This document shows positions 23,432-32,926 of a stretch of DNA of 64,000 bases, piece by piece. The first letter of the stretch is position 1. Each line of letters opens with the position of its first letter. Where the stretch lies: positions 87,514 to 151,513 of the forward strand of contig CAMJZV010000004.1 of NCBI GenBank assembly GCA_946410305.1, written 5' to 3'. The notes under the pieces were generated by a model. That model made no database searches. It saw nothing but the letters and a program-made list of their open reading frames with translations, and was not told the DNA's origin. The position numbers and the translations under genes are program-made. The DNA is from an uncultured Prevotellaceae bacterium. GTDB taxonomy: Bacteria > Bacteroidota > Bacteroidia > Bacteroidales > Bacteroidaceae.

Positions 23432-26400
23432 AGTATTTCCTTAATATCTTCTGGCATTATCAATTGATAGGTCTCCTGCGTAATGGCATCCGGTGGAAGG
23501 TTGCTCACACGCATAGACAACTGCTGGATGGTGGCATCGAGCATGTTACGCATTTCACGGGCATTGCCGAACGACTCGTTCTTGTTGATGACGATACGAC
23601 AGATGAGATCCATGAGCTTGAACTCAGCCTCAGGCGACAGCTTGTAGTTGTCCTTGGCGGCCATCTTCTTATAGATTGCCAACAGTTCATCCTCGTTATA
23701 GTCGTCGATATGCATCTTGTGCGTGAAGCGGCTGGCCAGTCCAGGATTGACGTTCAGGAAGGTCTCCATCTCGTCCTTATAACCTGCTGCGATGACCACA
23801 AACTTACCACGATCATCCTCCATACGCTTCATCAGGGTATCGATAGCCTCCTTGCCATACATGTCGTTATCCGACGACAGCGTGTAGGCCTCATCAATAA
23901 AGAGGATACCACCCATGGCCTTGTCGCACATGTTGTTGACAATCTTGGGTGTCTCACCCATATACTTACCAACGAGGGTAGCACGGCTGGCCTCGATGAC
24001 ACGGCTGGTGGGCAGGATATCCATAGCCTGCAGGATCTCACCCATCTTGCGAGCTACACTGGTCTTACCAGTACCAGGATTACCCGTAAGGATGAAGTTC
24101 ATAGCCATCTGCTGAACACTGCCTGCACCCATAGCGGCACGCTGTTTCATGAACATGCTCTGAACGGCCAGACGGCGTATCATATTCTTCACAGAGCGCA
24201 TGCCGATGAACTCGTCGAGCTCGTTGAGTACCTCGTCGAGCGGACGTGCCTTGGCAGCAGTCTCGATAGCGAGGTCGGCAGAGGTGATGCGGAACATATC
24301 CTCTTCCTTGAAGTCGCGCGTACCCATAATGGTAATGAGGCGCTGGCTCTGCTTCTCGATAGCCTGGTCGAAGATGCGGCGTGCCTCACGAGCATTGCCG
24401 AAGTTCTTGTCGCGACGCAGGTAGAGCTGTTCGAACTGACGATGGATAGTACCCTTGGTCTCCTCGTCGACAGTGAAGTTCTTGCCTTTGGCGAGGTTGA
24501 GGAATATCTGCGTGAGCTCGTCGGGGGTATAGTCTTCGAAATGGATGGTCTGCGTAAAGCGGCTCTTCAGACCTGGGTTCGAATCGATGAAGTCGTGCAT
24601 GTTGTCAGTATATCCGGCAACGATACAGATGAACTTGCCACGATCGTCCTCCAAACGCTTCAACAGGGTGTCGATAGCCTCAGCACCAAACGAGTCTTGG
24701 TCGTTGGACTTCAGCGTATAGGCCTCGTCAATGAAGAGGACGCCACCCATTGCAGAGTCGATGAGCTGATTGGTCTTGATAGCTGTCTGACCAGCAAAGC
24801 CTGCCACCAGTTTAGAACGGTCGGCCTCTATCAGCTGGCCACGCGACAGGATGCCCAGCGAACGGAAGACGTCGGCCATGATGCGTGCAACAGTGGTCTT
24901 ACCTGTACCAGGATTACCCGTAAAGACGTAGTGCTTGCCCTGGAACGTATTGGTCTCGCCACGACGTATCTGCAGGTTGAGGAATGCTGCCAGATTCTGG
25001 ATTTCCTTCTTGACAGATGCCAGACCCACCATACCGTTGAGCTTGGACAGACACTGGGTGTAGTCGACAGCCTGCGGAGCATTGTAGGGAATATCCTTGA
25101 CGTCAATCATCATGAGCTGCTCGTTAGAGAGCGTCGTGATGTCGACATTGCGCAAGCGTTCAGCCTGCTTGGCGCAGATCTTGTCGAAGAGCTGGCGCAT
25201 GGTACGTCCGTTGGCGAAGTCCTTGTCGCGCGAGTTGTACAACTCCGTTATCATCTTCTGCGTCAACTCCTGAGCCTCCTGCGTGAACTGGTACTTCTTC
25301 TCCTTGGCGAAGACCATCATGATCTGGAACAGCTGGTCTGGGTTGTAGTCGTCGATATTGAGGAAATAGCTGAAGCGACTGCGCACACCTGGGTTGATGC
25401 GGAACAGGTTCTCCATCTCCTGACGATAACCTGCTGCGATAACCACGAACTTGCCGCGATCGTCCTCCATACGTTTCATCAACTGCTCCAAAGCCTGTGT
25501 GCCCTGCTGGTCCTTGTCGCCACCACTGCTCACTGGAGCCAGCGTGTAGGCCTCGTCGACAAACAGGATGCCTCCCATCGCCTTGTCGCACAGACGGTCC
25601 ACCACCTTCGGCGTCTCACCCTGATAGGGACTAACCATCTTCGAGCGGTCTACCTCGACAACGTGTCCGCTGTCCAAATAGCCTATGGACTCCAGGATCT
25701 CACCCAACTTGCGGGCAATGGTGGTCTTACCAGTACCAGGATTACCTGTCAGCACGATATGGATGCCCACCTTCTCCTGTTCACCCAGTCCGCGTTGTGC
25801 GCGCTGTATATTATTATGTACGGTAAAGGCGATTTCCTTGACAGCCTTCTTGACTTCGTCCATACCGATATAGCGGTCGAGGTCGCTGAGGATGTCCTCC
25901 AGGCTACGCTCCTCAGGAACATAGGCCTTAATATCATAGTCTTCAACCTGCACAGCCATAGAGCCACGACTGATGAACGAGGTGAAGATGTCCTCTGCCG
26001 TCTTGATGGCGAGGTGTGCGTAACCAAACGTGTCGTCCTTGATCTTCAGCTGATACTGGAAGAGGCGCAACAGTTTGTTGTCTGCCGCTGGCGAGAACAC
26101 GTTAAGACCATACTTGGCGCGCAGTTCCATCTTACAGATGTCGCAGAGCTCCTGATAACCTGGCGTCGGCAGACGGAAGGTGTACTTGAAACGGTTCTGC
26201 GCGGCGGGGTTGGCGGCAAGGAAGTCGTCCAAGCCCTTGGGAAGACCAGCCATAATGACAATGGGGTCTTCATCCCATTTGTCCATCTCGACAAACAGCT
26301 TATCCAACGGGTTCACCTGATTGGAATAGCGGTCTGGCAGCAACTTCTGGACATTGTCGAAGAAGAGGATGCCTCCTTTGGCCTCATTCACGTTCTCCTC

Positions 26401-26745
26401 CCACTTTTCCACAAAGCGCTGGTAGTCGACGGCATCGACCATCGTCAACTTGGGTTTCTGTATGATCTTATGCTGATGGAAATAGTCTCGTATCACCTCT
26501 GCCAGAGCGGTCTTACCCGTACCTGTCTCACCAATGATAATGGTATTCACACTGAGACGGACATTCACCACGTCTCTGCGCGAATGGAGATAGGTATAGG
26601 TGTCGACAACGGTCTTCAGCTGTTGCTTTACGTTGTCGAGACCCACCAGGCGGTCTAGGATGTTCTGCGACACCAGCGGGTGTCCACACCATTTACAGAA
26701 CTTGGCTATCGAGCGGTTTTCCTTTTGACAATGCTCACAAACCAT
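23428..26745 (-). CDS. Four-module AAA+ ATPase with N-terminal zinc ribbon (CbxX/CfxQ-SpoVK type)
   Basis: Predicted ATP-driven remodelling protein of 1105 aa. A zinc ribbon (CEHCQKENRSIAKFCKWCG, 3-21) is followed by four AAA+ modules. Walker A: GETGTGKT at 72-79, GNPGTGKT at 334-341, 610-617 and 888-895. Walker B: ILFFDN at 126-131 (Asn instead of the catalytic Glu), ILFVDE at 393-398, VLFIDE at 669-674, ILFIDE at 947-952. Modules 2-4 are close to the CbxX/CfxQ family, which includes EccA of type VII secretion and SpoVK; module 1 is divergent and probably binds but does not hydrolyse ATP. No membrane segment. Third gene of the operon. Confidence 0.9.
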   Translation of the reverse strand: MVCEHCQKENRSIAKFCKWCGHPLVSQNILDRLVGLDNVKQQLKTVVDTYTYLHSRRDVVNVRLSVNTIIIGETGTGKTALAEVIRDYFHQHKIIQKPKLTMVDAVDYQRFVEKWEENVNEAKGGILFFDNVQKLLPDRYSNQVNPLDKLFVEMDKWDEDPIVIMAGLPKGLDDFLAANPAAQNRFKYTFRLPTPGYQELCDICKMELRAKYGLNVFSPAADNKLLRLFQYQLKIKDDTFGYAHLAIKTAEDIFTSFISRGSMAVQVEDYDIKAYVPEERSLEDILSDLDRYIGMDEVKKAVKEIAFTVHNNIQRAQRGLGEQEKVGIHIVLTGNPGTGKTTIARKLGEILESIGYLDSGHVVEVDRSKMVSPYQGETPKVVDRLCDKAMGGILFVDEAYTLAPVSSGGDKDQQGTQALEQLMKRMEDDRGKFVVIAAGYRQEMENLFRINPGVRSRFSYFLNIDDYNPDQLFQIMMVFAKEKKYQFTQEAQELTQKMITELYNSRDKDFANGRTMRQLFDKICAKQAERLRNVDITTLSNEQLMMIDVKDIPYNAPQAVDYTQCLSKLNGMVGLASVKKEIQNLAAFLNLQIRRGETNTFQGKHYVFTGNPGTGKTTVARIMADVFRSLGILSRGQLIEADRSKLVAGFAGQTAIKTNQLIDSAMGGVLFIDEAYTLKSNDQDSFGAEAIDTLLKRLEDDRGKFICIVAGYTDNMHDFIDSNPGLKSRFTQTIHFEDYTPDELTQIFLNLAKGKNFTVDEETKGTIHRQFEQLYLRRDKNFGNAREARRIFDQAIEKQSQRLITIMGTRDFKEEDMFRITSADLAIETAAKARPLDEVLNELDEFIGMRSVKNMIRRLAVQSMFMKQRAAMGAGSVQQMAMNFILTGNPGTGKTSVARKMGEILQAMDILPTSRVIEASRATLVGKYMGETPKIVNNMCDKAMGGILFIDEAYTLSSDNDMYGKEAIDTLMKRMEDDRGKFVVIAAGYKDEMETFLNVNPGLASRFTHKMHIDDYNEDELLAIYKKMAAKDNYKLSPEAEFKLMDLICRIVINKNESFGNAREMRNMLDATIQQLSMRVSNLPPDAITQETYQLIMPEDIKEIL

Positions 26746-26747
26746 AT

Positions 26748-29723
26748 TTATTCAACGTCCTTTTGTAATTGTTCAATGACTTTATTTGGAGAAAGACTGA
26801 CCTTGTCTTTTTCTGGAATCTTGTAGTTCAGCAGCTTGGGGTTGAAGAGAATCATCTCTATCAACAGCATAGCCACCATCATTACCCATACACGATAGTG
26901 CAGCACAGACTCGCCACTGATGGAGCGTACCTGATTGGTGACATCGTCAAGCATAGCAAACTTAGAGCCCTTGAACTTGAAGGACTTCTGCTTGAAGGTG
27001 TATACCAACGGTTCCATGAGGCTCGTCTTTACGTCGTCCTCCATCACCTCGCCAATGAACTGATTCTCCATCTTGGAATCACGATGGTTGTCTGTGAGAT
27101 GACAGATAAGCATATAGATGAGTGTAAGAATAATGATCGTAGGAATAAACATGCCTGGATGCTGGTTGAAGACATACTTCATCGTGACAATGGGAATCAT
27201 TGCTGACAAGAGTCCCAGAACACCCCACAGGGCACTCAGCACAAAGCCATAGCCTCTGAAGAATGCTCGCAAGCCCACGATGATGGCAGAGACGCCACCC
27301 ACAGGCAACAGGATAGTCAGCGAGGTATGAGCCATCACGTCTGCACGATTGTCAATACCAAATATCACCAACAGGGCAATCCACAGACCACAGAGTCCGT
27401 AGAATGTGGTGCGCCAGCGATGCTCTCTCTGCTTCGCCCTACTATATTCCTTTTTAACATTCTTGTATTTGCGAGCCGTTTCCTCCTTAGCAGTGATGAG
27501 ACGCTTATAGTACATCTGGTTCTGGTCTACCTCACCCAAGCTCAAAGCCCACTCTTCCAGTCTACGCTCGTAGCTGTAGGGCTCTTCGAAATTCTTATTC
27601 GGGTCTTCGTGGTAGAAGACAGACATCCACTGGCTCAGGGCACCACGACGCATAGCACCCAACAGGATGGGACGTCGCGTCTGCTTCTCGAAATTGGTAC
27701 CATCAGTCAGTTCCGTACCATCCTCCAATACATAGACGGGAACAGCTCCCAGGAAGCGACAGAAACGGTAGGCTGCCGTACGCAGGTCGTAGGCTCCCAA
27801 GCGCTCCTTGTTCTCCTCGCTATTCAGGTCGAAGCAAGCCTTGGCTTGTGCCAGCTGTTCATACCAACCATGCAACTGAGCAAAATAATGGAAACGTCCG
27901 TTGGGGTCAGAGAACTCACCCAACTGCTCTTCGAACTCCTCGGGTGTCAAGTTCTGCCACCTCTTCAGCTTCTCACGCATAATCTCACCCACCTTATAGG
28001 GGTTGTCAGCATCGCGGAGGTCGTAGGCAGCCTCACGATCGAGGTTATACAGCACCTTATAGCCCAAAGAGCGCGTAGGCTCCTGACCTTCAGTCATAAT
28101 ACGCAGTGCCTCGCAAGCCATCACGTCACCATGACAGTACATCCACGACAACAGGCGACCATCGCTCAGGCTGACCCACTCGTCTTCTGAGCAGTTCTCA
28201 TAGCCAAAGGAGTGGACGATATCCTGTATGTTGCCAGAAGGATACTTCACCAGGAAAGGAATATCAGGATCCATCTCGTAAACCAGTCGCAGAATAGCCA
28301 CACGCTGTGTCAGTCCGCTGTCAGGAGCGAAGTAGCTTCTCAGTCGTGCGACATCGGCCTTGGTGTGTGCTTCTATATATAGGAAGACGTTATCGTTAGG
28401 ATTTCTCAGCGTGATGGCATACTCATCCATATAACTAAGGATAGAGATAGCCACGCTATGGATGTCGTCACACTTGTTGCCTCGCAGGTCAGTGTAAGGA
28501 TAGGTAGGCTCCATGACATAGACAGAAGCCCACAGACCAGCGCGCTGATCGGCAGGATAACGGTTCATGATGATATCCTTGACGGCAGAGCTTAACTTGA
28601 CGTTACCGCACTGCTCCAGCCATCCAGGAATACGTCCGTTATAGAGATAGCTGGTAGCCACGCGCTCGTTTTCCATCAGCAGCGGAATGAGCTCGTGGAC
28701 GTTGTCGGCTACGAGGTTGCGCTCTGGGTCAACAATGAAGCTACGGTATTTCAGCAATGGTGACGAGATATCCACATGGACGTCCTCGCCCAGGAACCAG
28801 CGTTCTACCTCGTCATACTTCCATCGGCTGGCAGGATTGACGGCTGTCAGACCCTGTACAATCATCTTCACACGGTCAGGCAGCTCATTGATACGTGGCA
28901 GACGACCCTCGTTCTTCTTACGCATCATGACACGCTCGTTCTGACTCAGCGGGTTTTCACCCAGCCAGAGCGTCATCAGCGTGATACCCAACGAGTAGAA
29001 GTCGGCAGCAGGCGTAATCTCTACCTCGCCATCGATGACGTCGTTGTACATCTCAGGAGCAGCATAGACGGGCGTACGAGCCTGCGTAGTCTTATGCAGA
29101 CGTCCCTCTTCCTCCATGATACTGGATATACCGAAGTCGCCCAGTACAATCTCCTTGTGCGTAGCATCGCGGAAGAAGAAGTTGCCAGGCTTGATATCCT
29201 TGTGGATGATGTTGTTGTTATGACAGTAGGCCAACGCTGCAGCACACTGCAGGGCGATACGGCGGAACTGGTTATAGTCGTTGTTGAGGTCGTAGTCAGC
29301 CAGCGTGCCTCCACGGAGATACTCCATGAGCTCGTAGTCACGGTTCTTACCCTCCACATAGGTCTTACCATAGTCGGTAATCTTGACGATCATCTCCAGA
29401 TTGAAATTCTGGATGATGCGCATCAAGCCCTTCTTGATGGTGAAGTTGGGATAGTAGACTTTCAGTACGCGCTCGCCTTCGTCGCCTTCTACCAAGAATA
29501 CCTGTGCCTCACCTGAGTTGTCGCTCAGGCATTTCACACCATGATATAGTCTTCCTTTCAGAACGAAGTCACCATCGCGAAAGCCATCGTCGTTGGTGTC
29601 TTGTATCTTAGTACCTGGTCTGACGGTGATGTCAGAAGCACCTGACTGTGCAGGCTGTGGTGTCCCCACTCTGATGGTGGCCTCTGTATTGACAGGGGCT
29701 GACGGTCGATTGGTCACATCCAT
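26748..29723 (-). CDS. Membrane-anchored Ser/Thr protein kinase
   Basis: Hanks-type kinase of 991 aa. The kinase domain spans about 50-315: Lys88 (VLKVYYP), catalytic HKDIKPGNF (Asp176), DFG Asp196, APE 222-224, and a TRTP-like activation segment (TTQARTPVY). The glycine loop is weak (SDNSGEAQVFLV). A long helical middle part (about 320-770) has no recognised domain. About five membrane helices follow at 790-900 (LCGLWIALLVIFGI; LGLLSAMIPIVTMKYVF; PTIIILTLIYMLICHL), another hydrophobic segment near 950, and a short cytoplasmic tail. Two bp separate it from the zinc-ribbon gene upstream and the AAA+ gene downstream. Confidence 0.9.
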   Translation of the reverse strand: MDVTNRPSAPVNTEATIRVGTPQPAQSGASDITVRPGTKIQDTNDDGFRDGDFVLKGRLYHGVKCLSDNSGEAQVFLVEGDEGERVLKVYYPNFTIKKGLMRIIQNFNLEMIVKITDYGKTYVEGKNRDYELMEYLRGGTLADYDLNNDYNQFRRIALQCAAALAYCHNNNIIHKDIKPGNFFFRDATHKEIVLGDFGISSIMEEEGRLHKTTQARTPVYAAPEMYNDVIDGEVEITPAADFYSLGITLMTLWLGENPLSQNERVMMRKKNEGRLPRINELPDRVKMIVQGLTAVNPASRWKYDEVERWFLGEDVHVDISSPLLKYRSFIVDPERNLVADNVHELIPLLMENERVATSYLYNGRIPGWLEQCGNVKLSSAVKDIIMNRYPADQRAGLWASVYVMEPTYPYTDLRGNKCDDIHSVAISILSYMDEYAITLRNPNDNVFLYIEAHTKADVARLRSYFAPDSGLTQRVAILRLVYEMDPDIPFLVKYPSGNIQDIVHSFGYENCSEDEWVSLSDGRLLSWMYCHGDVMACEALRIMTEGQEPTRSLGYKVLYNLDREAAYDLRDADNPYKVGEIMREKLKRWQNLTPEEFEEQLGEFSDPNGRFHYFAQLHGWYEQLAQAKACFDLNSEENKERLGAYDLRTAAYRFCRFLGAVPVYVLEDGTELTDGTNFEKQTRRPILLGAMRRGALSQWMSVFYHEDPNKNFEEPYSYERRLEEWALSLGEVDQNQMYYKRLITAKEETARKYKNVKKEYSRAKQREHRWRTTFYGLCGLWIALLVIFGIDNRADVMAHTSLTILLPVGGVSAIIVGLRAFFRGYGFVLSALWGVLGLLSAMIPIVTMKYVFNQHPGMFIPTIIILTLIYMLICHLTDNHRDSKMENQFIGEVMEDDVKTSLMEPLVYTFKQKSFKFKGSKFAMLDDVTNQVRSISGESVLHYRVWVMMVAMLLIEMILFNPKLLNYKIPEKDKVSLSPNKVIEQLQKDVE

Positions 29724-29725
29724 GT

Positions 29726-30694
29726 TTATTTGTCGTCTTTAATTTCTTCTGTACTATTCTTACCTAAAATCACCCATTTTCCGCCCATATGAGGCTTGGC
29801 GCATCCGCAAGGACTGCTGTGCATAGCATGTTTGTAGTTGCACACCCATGCCAGACGTACGCCTACGGGCTTGCTGGCCATTGCGAAGTTACGTGCCTGG
29901 ACAGGGGATGTCGTAGGTGGCACTGCCAGCTTGTCGAGAATGGTCGACAGCATCTTAATCTTAACCGCCTTCATCTCTTCCAGCTCCTCACGGGTCATAC
30001 GCTTCGACTCTACCTTGGGAATGACGGGCACCTCTACACCCTCGTCTTTCTGCAACAGCGAGAGCACACGTTCGCGCAACTTGGCATTAGCCTGTTCCCT
30101 GACGATGTCACGCTCCGAGTTGTAAGGCAGGGCATTCTCCAGCTGAGAGTAGTCTCTGACGATTTCCAGCAACTGCTGGTAGTCAGGATTCAGATGCAGC
30201 TGCTTCACCAGCATGCGGGCTTCCTTGGTCAGTGCCGTACCACACTTCTTACAGAAAGCGAAGTCGTTCAGCGTGTGACACGTAGGGCATACCATGCCGC
30301 CTCGCGGACTGCCACACTCCGGACAGTAGGCCTCGTTGCCTTCCAGATGGGCTCCACAATAGGAGCAGACGTCCTTCTTGATATAGTGATGGCAGACCTC
30401 ACAGAAGTCTGCGTCTGGGTCAATCTCAGCACTGCAATGCGGACACGTCATCTTGCTAATGGGCTGTCCACACTGTGCACAGAACATTGCCTCAGCATCG
30501 TTGATGGCTCCACAGAAAGGGCATTTCTTACCTGCAGCCTGACGCTGTTGTGTCTGTTGCATTGTCTGTCGCGGAGCAAAAGGCTGCTGAGGAGCGTAGG
30601 ACTCCTGTGGTCCCATCGTCCTGTTGAGCATTTGCTGAGGTCTTACAGTGGTTTGTAAATCACCTGTTTGGGGGTTATTTTCGTCAATCATCAT
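29726..30694 (-). CDS. Multi zinc-ribbon protein, first gene of the kinase operon
   Basis: A 322-aa soluble protein starting MMIDENNPQTGDLQTTV. After a Gln/Pro-rich linker (about 25-55) it has a run of CxxC pairs forming at least four zinc ribbons: CPFCGAINDAEAMFCAQCG, CPHCSAEIDPDADFCEVC, CSYCGAHLEGNEAYCPECG and CPTCHTLNDFAFCKKCG. A helical region follows, and then another Cys/His-rich motif (WVCNYKHAMHSSPCGCAKPH). The -7 box at 30730-30737 sets this start and excludes a longer upstream reading. Probable adaptor for the kinase and AAA+ proteins; function not known. Confidence 0.85.
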   Translation of the reverse strand: MMIDENNPQTGDLQTTVRPQQMLNRTMGPQESYAPQQPFAPRQTMQQTQQRQAAGKKCPFCGAINDAEAMFCAQCGQPISKMTCPHCSAEIDPDADFCEVCHHYIKKDVCSYCGAHLEGNEAYCPECGSPRGGMVCPTCHTLNDFAFCKKCGTALTKEARMLVKQLHLNPDYQQLLEIVRDYSQLENALPYNSERDIVREQANAKLRERVLSLLQKDEGVEVPVIPKVESKRMTREELEEMKAVKIKMLSTILDKLAVPPTTSPVQARNFAMASKPVGVRLAWVCNYKHAMHSSPCGCAKPHMGGKWVILGKNSTEEIKDDK

Positions 30695-30729
30695 GTTGTA
30701 GTTAATGCTGTAGTTAAAATAGTCAGTTG

Positions 30730-30737
30730 CAAAGATA
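30730..30737 (-). promoter_or_regulatory. -7 box of the five-gene kinase operon
   Basis: TATCTTTG on the minus strand, 36 bp before ATG 30694. No other promoter-like box was seen down to metA, which supports a single transcript. Confidence 0.65.
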
Positions 30738-30758
30738 GCAAAAAAAAAATAAACGGAC

Positions 30759-30792
30759 AAAAAAAACCGCCGTAAATTTATATTTACGACGG
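30759..30792 (-). terminator. Terminator of the M13 peptidase gene
   Basis: CCG.CGTAAAT pairs with ATTTACG.CGG (one mismatch), then eight T on the minus strand. It separates pepO from the kinase operon. Confidence 0.8.
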
Positions 30793-30818
30793 CATTTTTC
30801 TGATTTTGGTCTATAACA

Positions 30819-32846
30819 CTACCATAAAGGCAGACGTTCTGACTTCGGAATAAACATTTTGTCGCCTTCTTTGACTCCGAAAGCGTCATACCAAGCATCG
30901 ATGTGTGGCAGTGCGCCATTAACACGCCAGCGACCCAGTGAGTGAGGGTCACTCTTGGTGCGATTGCGAATCTCTGCCTCCACAATGTTTCCTGCCCATA
31001 CGCCAGCATACGCCAAGAAGAAGCGCTGGTCAGCTGTCAGTCCGTCGATAACGGGAAGAGCAGCACGCTTGGTGGCGTTCTTGTAAGCATACCACGCTAC
31101 CTGCAGGCCTCCGTGGTCGGCCAGGTTCTCACCCAGCGTCAGACGGCCATTGGCATTGAGGTCAGGAAGCACCTTGATTTTAGAGAAGAAGTCAGCATAC
31201 TTATCTGTACGTTCTGTAAAGTTTTTTGCATCAGCCTCCTTCCACCAGTCGTGCATATTTCCGTCCTTGTCATACTGACGTCCCTGGTCGTCAAAACCAT
31301 GTGTCATCTCGTGACCGATTACGACACCGATAGCGCCATAGTTAAAGGCATCGTCAGCCGTTGGATCAAAGAATGGAACTTGCAGAATACCAGCAGGGAA
31401 ACAAATCTCGTTCGTAGTAGGATTATAGTAGGCGTTAACAGTCTGTGGAGTCATGTGCCAGTCATCTCTGTCGACAGGCTTCCCTGCCGTATGATTGATT
31501 CTCCATGCTGTCCAGAAACGGCTACACTCCTGCATATTCTCATAGTAAGATTTTTTCGCATCAATCTTCAGGTCAGAAAGGTCTGTCCAGCGATCAGGAT
31601 AACCAATCTTTACATAGAAGGTATTGAGCTTCAACAGTGCGTTAACCTTCGTAGAATCGTCCATCCAGTCCTGAGCGGCAATACGCTCACCAAGGGCAAT
31701 GCGCAGGTTCTCTACGAGGGTCTTCATGCGCTCTTTAGACGATGCGGGGAAGTACTTCTTGACGTAGATACGTCCCAGAGCCTCGCCCATCACGCCCTGC
31801 ACCTGATTGGTAGCACGACGCCACAAGGGATGGTCCTCCTTACGGCCAGAGAACACCTTGCCGTAGAAGTCGAAGTTAGCAGCACGTACCTCATCGTTCA
31901 GATAGCCTGTAGAACCATCAATCTGTCCCCACTCCATCATGTCGCGATACTCAGCGGCAGACATCGTGCTGAACAGCTTGTCAGCGGCCTTCATAAACTC
32001 TACCTGACCAACGACAACCTCCTGCATATACTGGCTCTTGATGCCCTTGGCATTCATCTGGCGCTCAATCTGCAGATGCGGACACATGGCAGCCAACTCC
32101 TTCAGCGTCATCTTGTTATAGTTGGCAATGGGGTCACGCAGTTCTGTACGCGACTTAGAAACCTTAGCCAGCGCTGACTCAACCTTCAGGATGTTCTTCA
32201 TCTTCTTCTCAGCAACACCCTTCTTGAAGCCGAACAGCTGGAACATGCGGACGATGTGCTTCTTGTAGGCCTCACGAATCTTCACTGTAGCCTCGTCGTT
32301 CTCCAGATAATAATCCTTCTGACCCAGCGTCAGACCACCCTGGAAGAAATTCAGAATGTTCTGCGTGGCATTCTTCTCGTCAGCAGCGATATAGGCACCA
32401 AAGATTTCCGAGTTGCCATAAGGCATCATCTCCAGCTGGATAGCGAAGAGCTGCTCCTTGGTTTTGGCAGCCTCCAGACGATTGATGAGCGGCATGACAG
32501 GAGCCAAGCCGTCCTGCTCTCTGCGTGCAGAGTCCATCGCGAGCTTATACAGGTCGCTCAGTTTCTGCTCTACAGAACCGTTAGGATACGTGTTCTCTTG
32601 CAGTTCCTTCAAAATACCATTGATGCGCTTGTTGTTATCTTCAGCCAAACGGTCGAAGCTGCCGTAGCGCGAATAAGCGGCAGGCAGTGGATTGGCTTTC
32701 ATCCATCCACCACAGGCATACTCATAGAAGTCGTCGGCAGGGCGCACAGACTTGTCGAGGTCGTTCATGTTGATACCCGACTTCAGCTGTGCAGAAGCTG
32801 ATGCTGCCATCATTGCTAATGCCATCATTGTTAATACCTTTCTCAT
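30819..32846 (-). CDS. pepO: M13 family metallopeptidase (PepO/neprilysin-like)
   Basis: Secreted zinc endopeptidase for oligopeptides. The 675-aa protein has a signal peptide (MRKVLTMMALAMMAASASA), a peptidase M13 N-domain, the zinc motif VIGHEMTHGFDDQG (HExxH at about 512) and the second ligand motif GENLADHGGL. Conserved NAYYNPTTNEICFPAGIL precedes HExxH. The C-terminus SERLPLW is the family end and is the model for the M13 scrap behind rnfA. It follows the ABC-F gene across an octamer repeat and ends at a clear terminator. Confidence 0.93.
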   Translation of the reverse strand: MRKVLTMMALAMMAASASAQLKSGINMNDLDKSVRPADDFYEYACGGWMKANPLPAAYSRYGSFDRLAEDNNKRINGILKELQENTYPNGSVEQKLSDLYKLAMDSARREQDGLAPVMPLINRLEAAKTKEQLFAIQLEMMPYGNSEIFGAYIAADEKNATQNILNFFQGGLTLGQKDYYLENDEATVKIREAYKKHIVRMFQLFGFKKGVAEKKMKNILKVESALAKVSKSRTELRDPIANYNKMTLKELAAMCPHLQIERQMNAKGIKSQYMQEVVVGQVEFMKAADKLFSTMSAAEYRDMMEWGQIDGSTGYLNDEVRAANFDFYGKVFSGRKEDHPLWRRATNQVQGVMGEALGRIYVKKYFPASSKERMKTLVENLRIALGERIAAQDWMDDSTKVNALLKLNTFYVKIGYPDRWTDLSDLKIDAKKSYYENMQECSRFWTAWRINHTAGKPVDRDDWHMTPQTVNAYYNPTTNEICFPAGILQVPFFDPTADDAFNYGAIGVVIGHEMTHGFDDQGRQYDKDGNMHDWWKEADAKNFTERTDKYADFFSKIKVLPDLNANGRLTLGENLADHGGLQVAWYAYKNATKRAALPVIDGLTADQRFFLAYAGVWAGNIVEAEIRNRTKSDPHSLGRWRVNGALPHIDAWYDAFGVKEGDKMFIPKSERLPLW

Positions 32847-32863
32847 TGTTCTTTTTATTATTT

Positions 32864-32926
32864 GTCGATGTTTCGATATTTCGATGTTTCGAGGTTTCGA
32901 GGTTTCGAGATCACGAGATCACGAGA
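32864..32926. repeat. Octanucleotide repeat over the ABC-F stop
   Basis: About seven 8-bp units drifting from CTCGTGAT through CTCGAAAC to ATCGAAAT (minus). The first unit supplies the TGA stop of the ABC-F gene. Same motif family as 2183-2239 and 49350-49403. Confidence 0.85.

Noticed and set aside
23464..26658. A 1064-codon open frame on the plus strand opposite the AAA+ gene
   Set aside because: It mirrors the codon usage of the real gene on the minus strand; composition (Leu/His/Val-rich with no domain) and lack of promoter mark it as a shadow.
29789..30658. Plus-strand 289-codon frame
   Set aside because: Antisense of the zinc-ribbon gene, whose CxxC ribbons prove the minus-strand frame.
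22070..30694. Type VI or type VII secretion locus
   Set aside because: Only regulatory-type proteins (kinase, phosphatase, FHA, AAA+) are present; no sheath, tube, IcmF/DotU, EccB-E or WXG100 genes are in the window.
30695..31009. N-terminal extension of the first kinase-operon gene
   Set aside because: It would cross the promoter box and the pepO terminator and overlap the pepO 3' end; homology-like sequence begins at MMIDENN.
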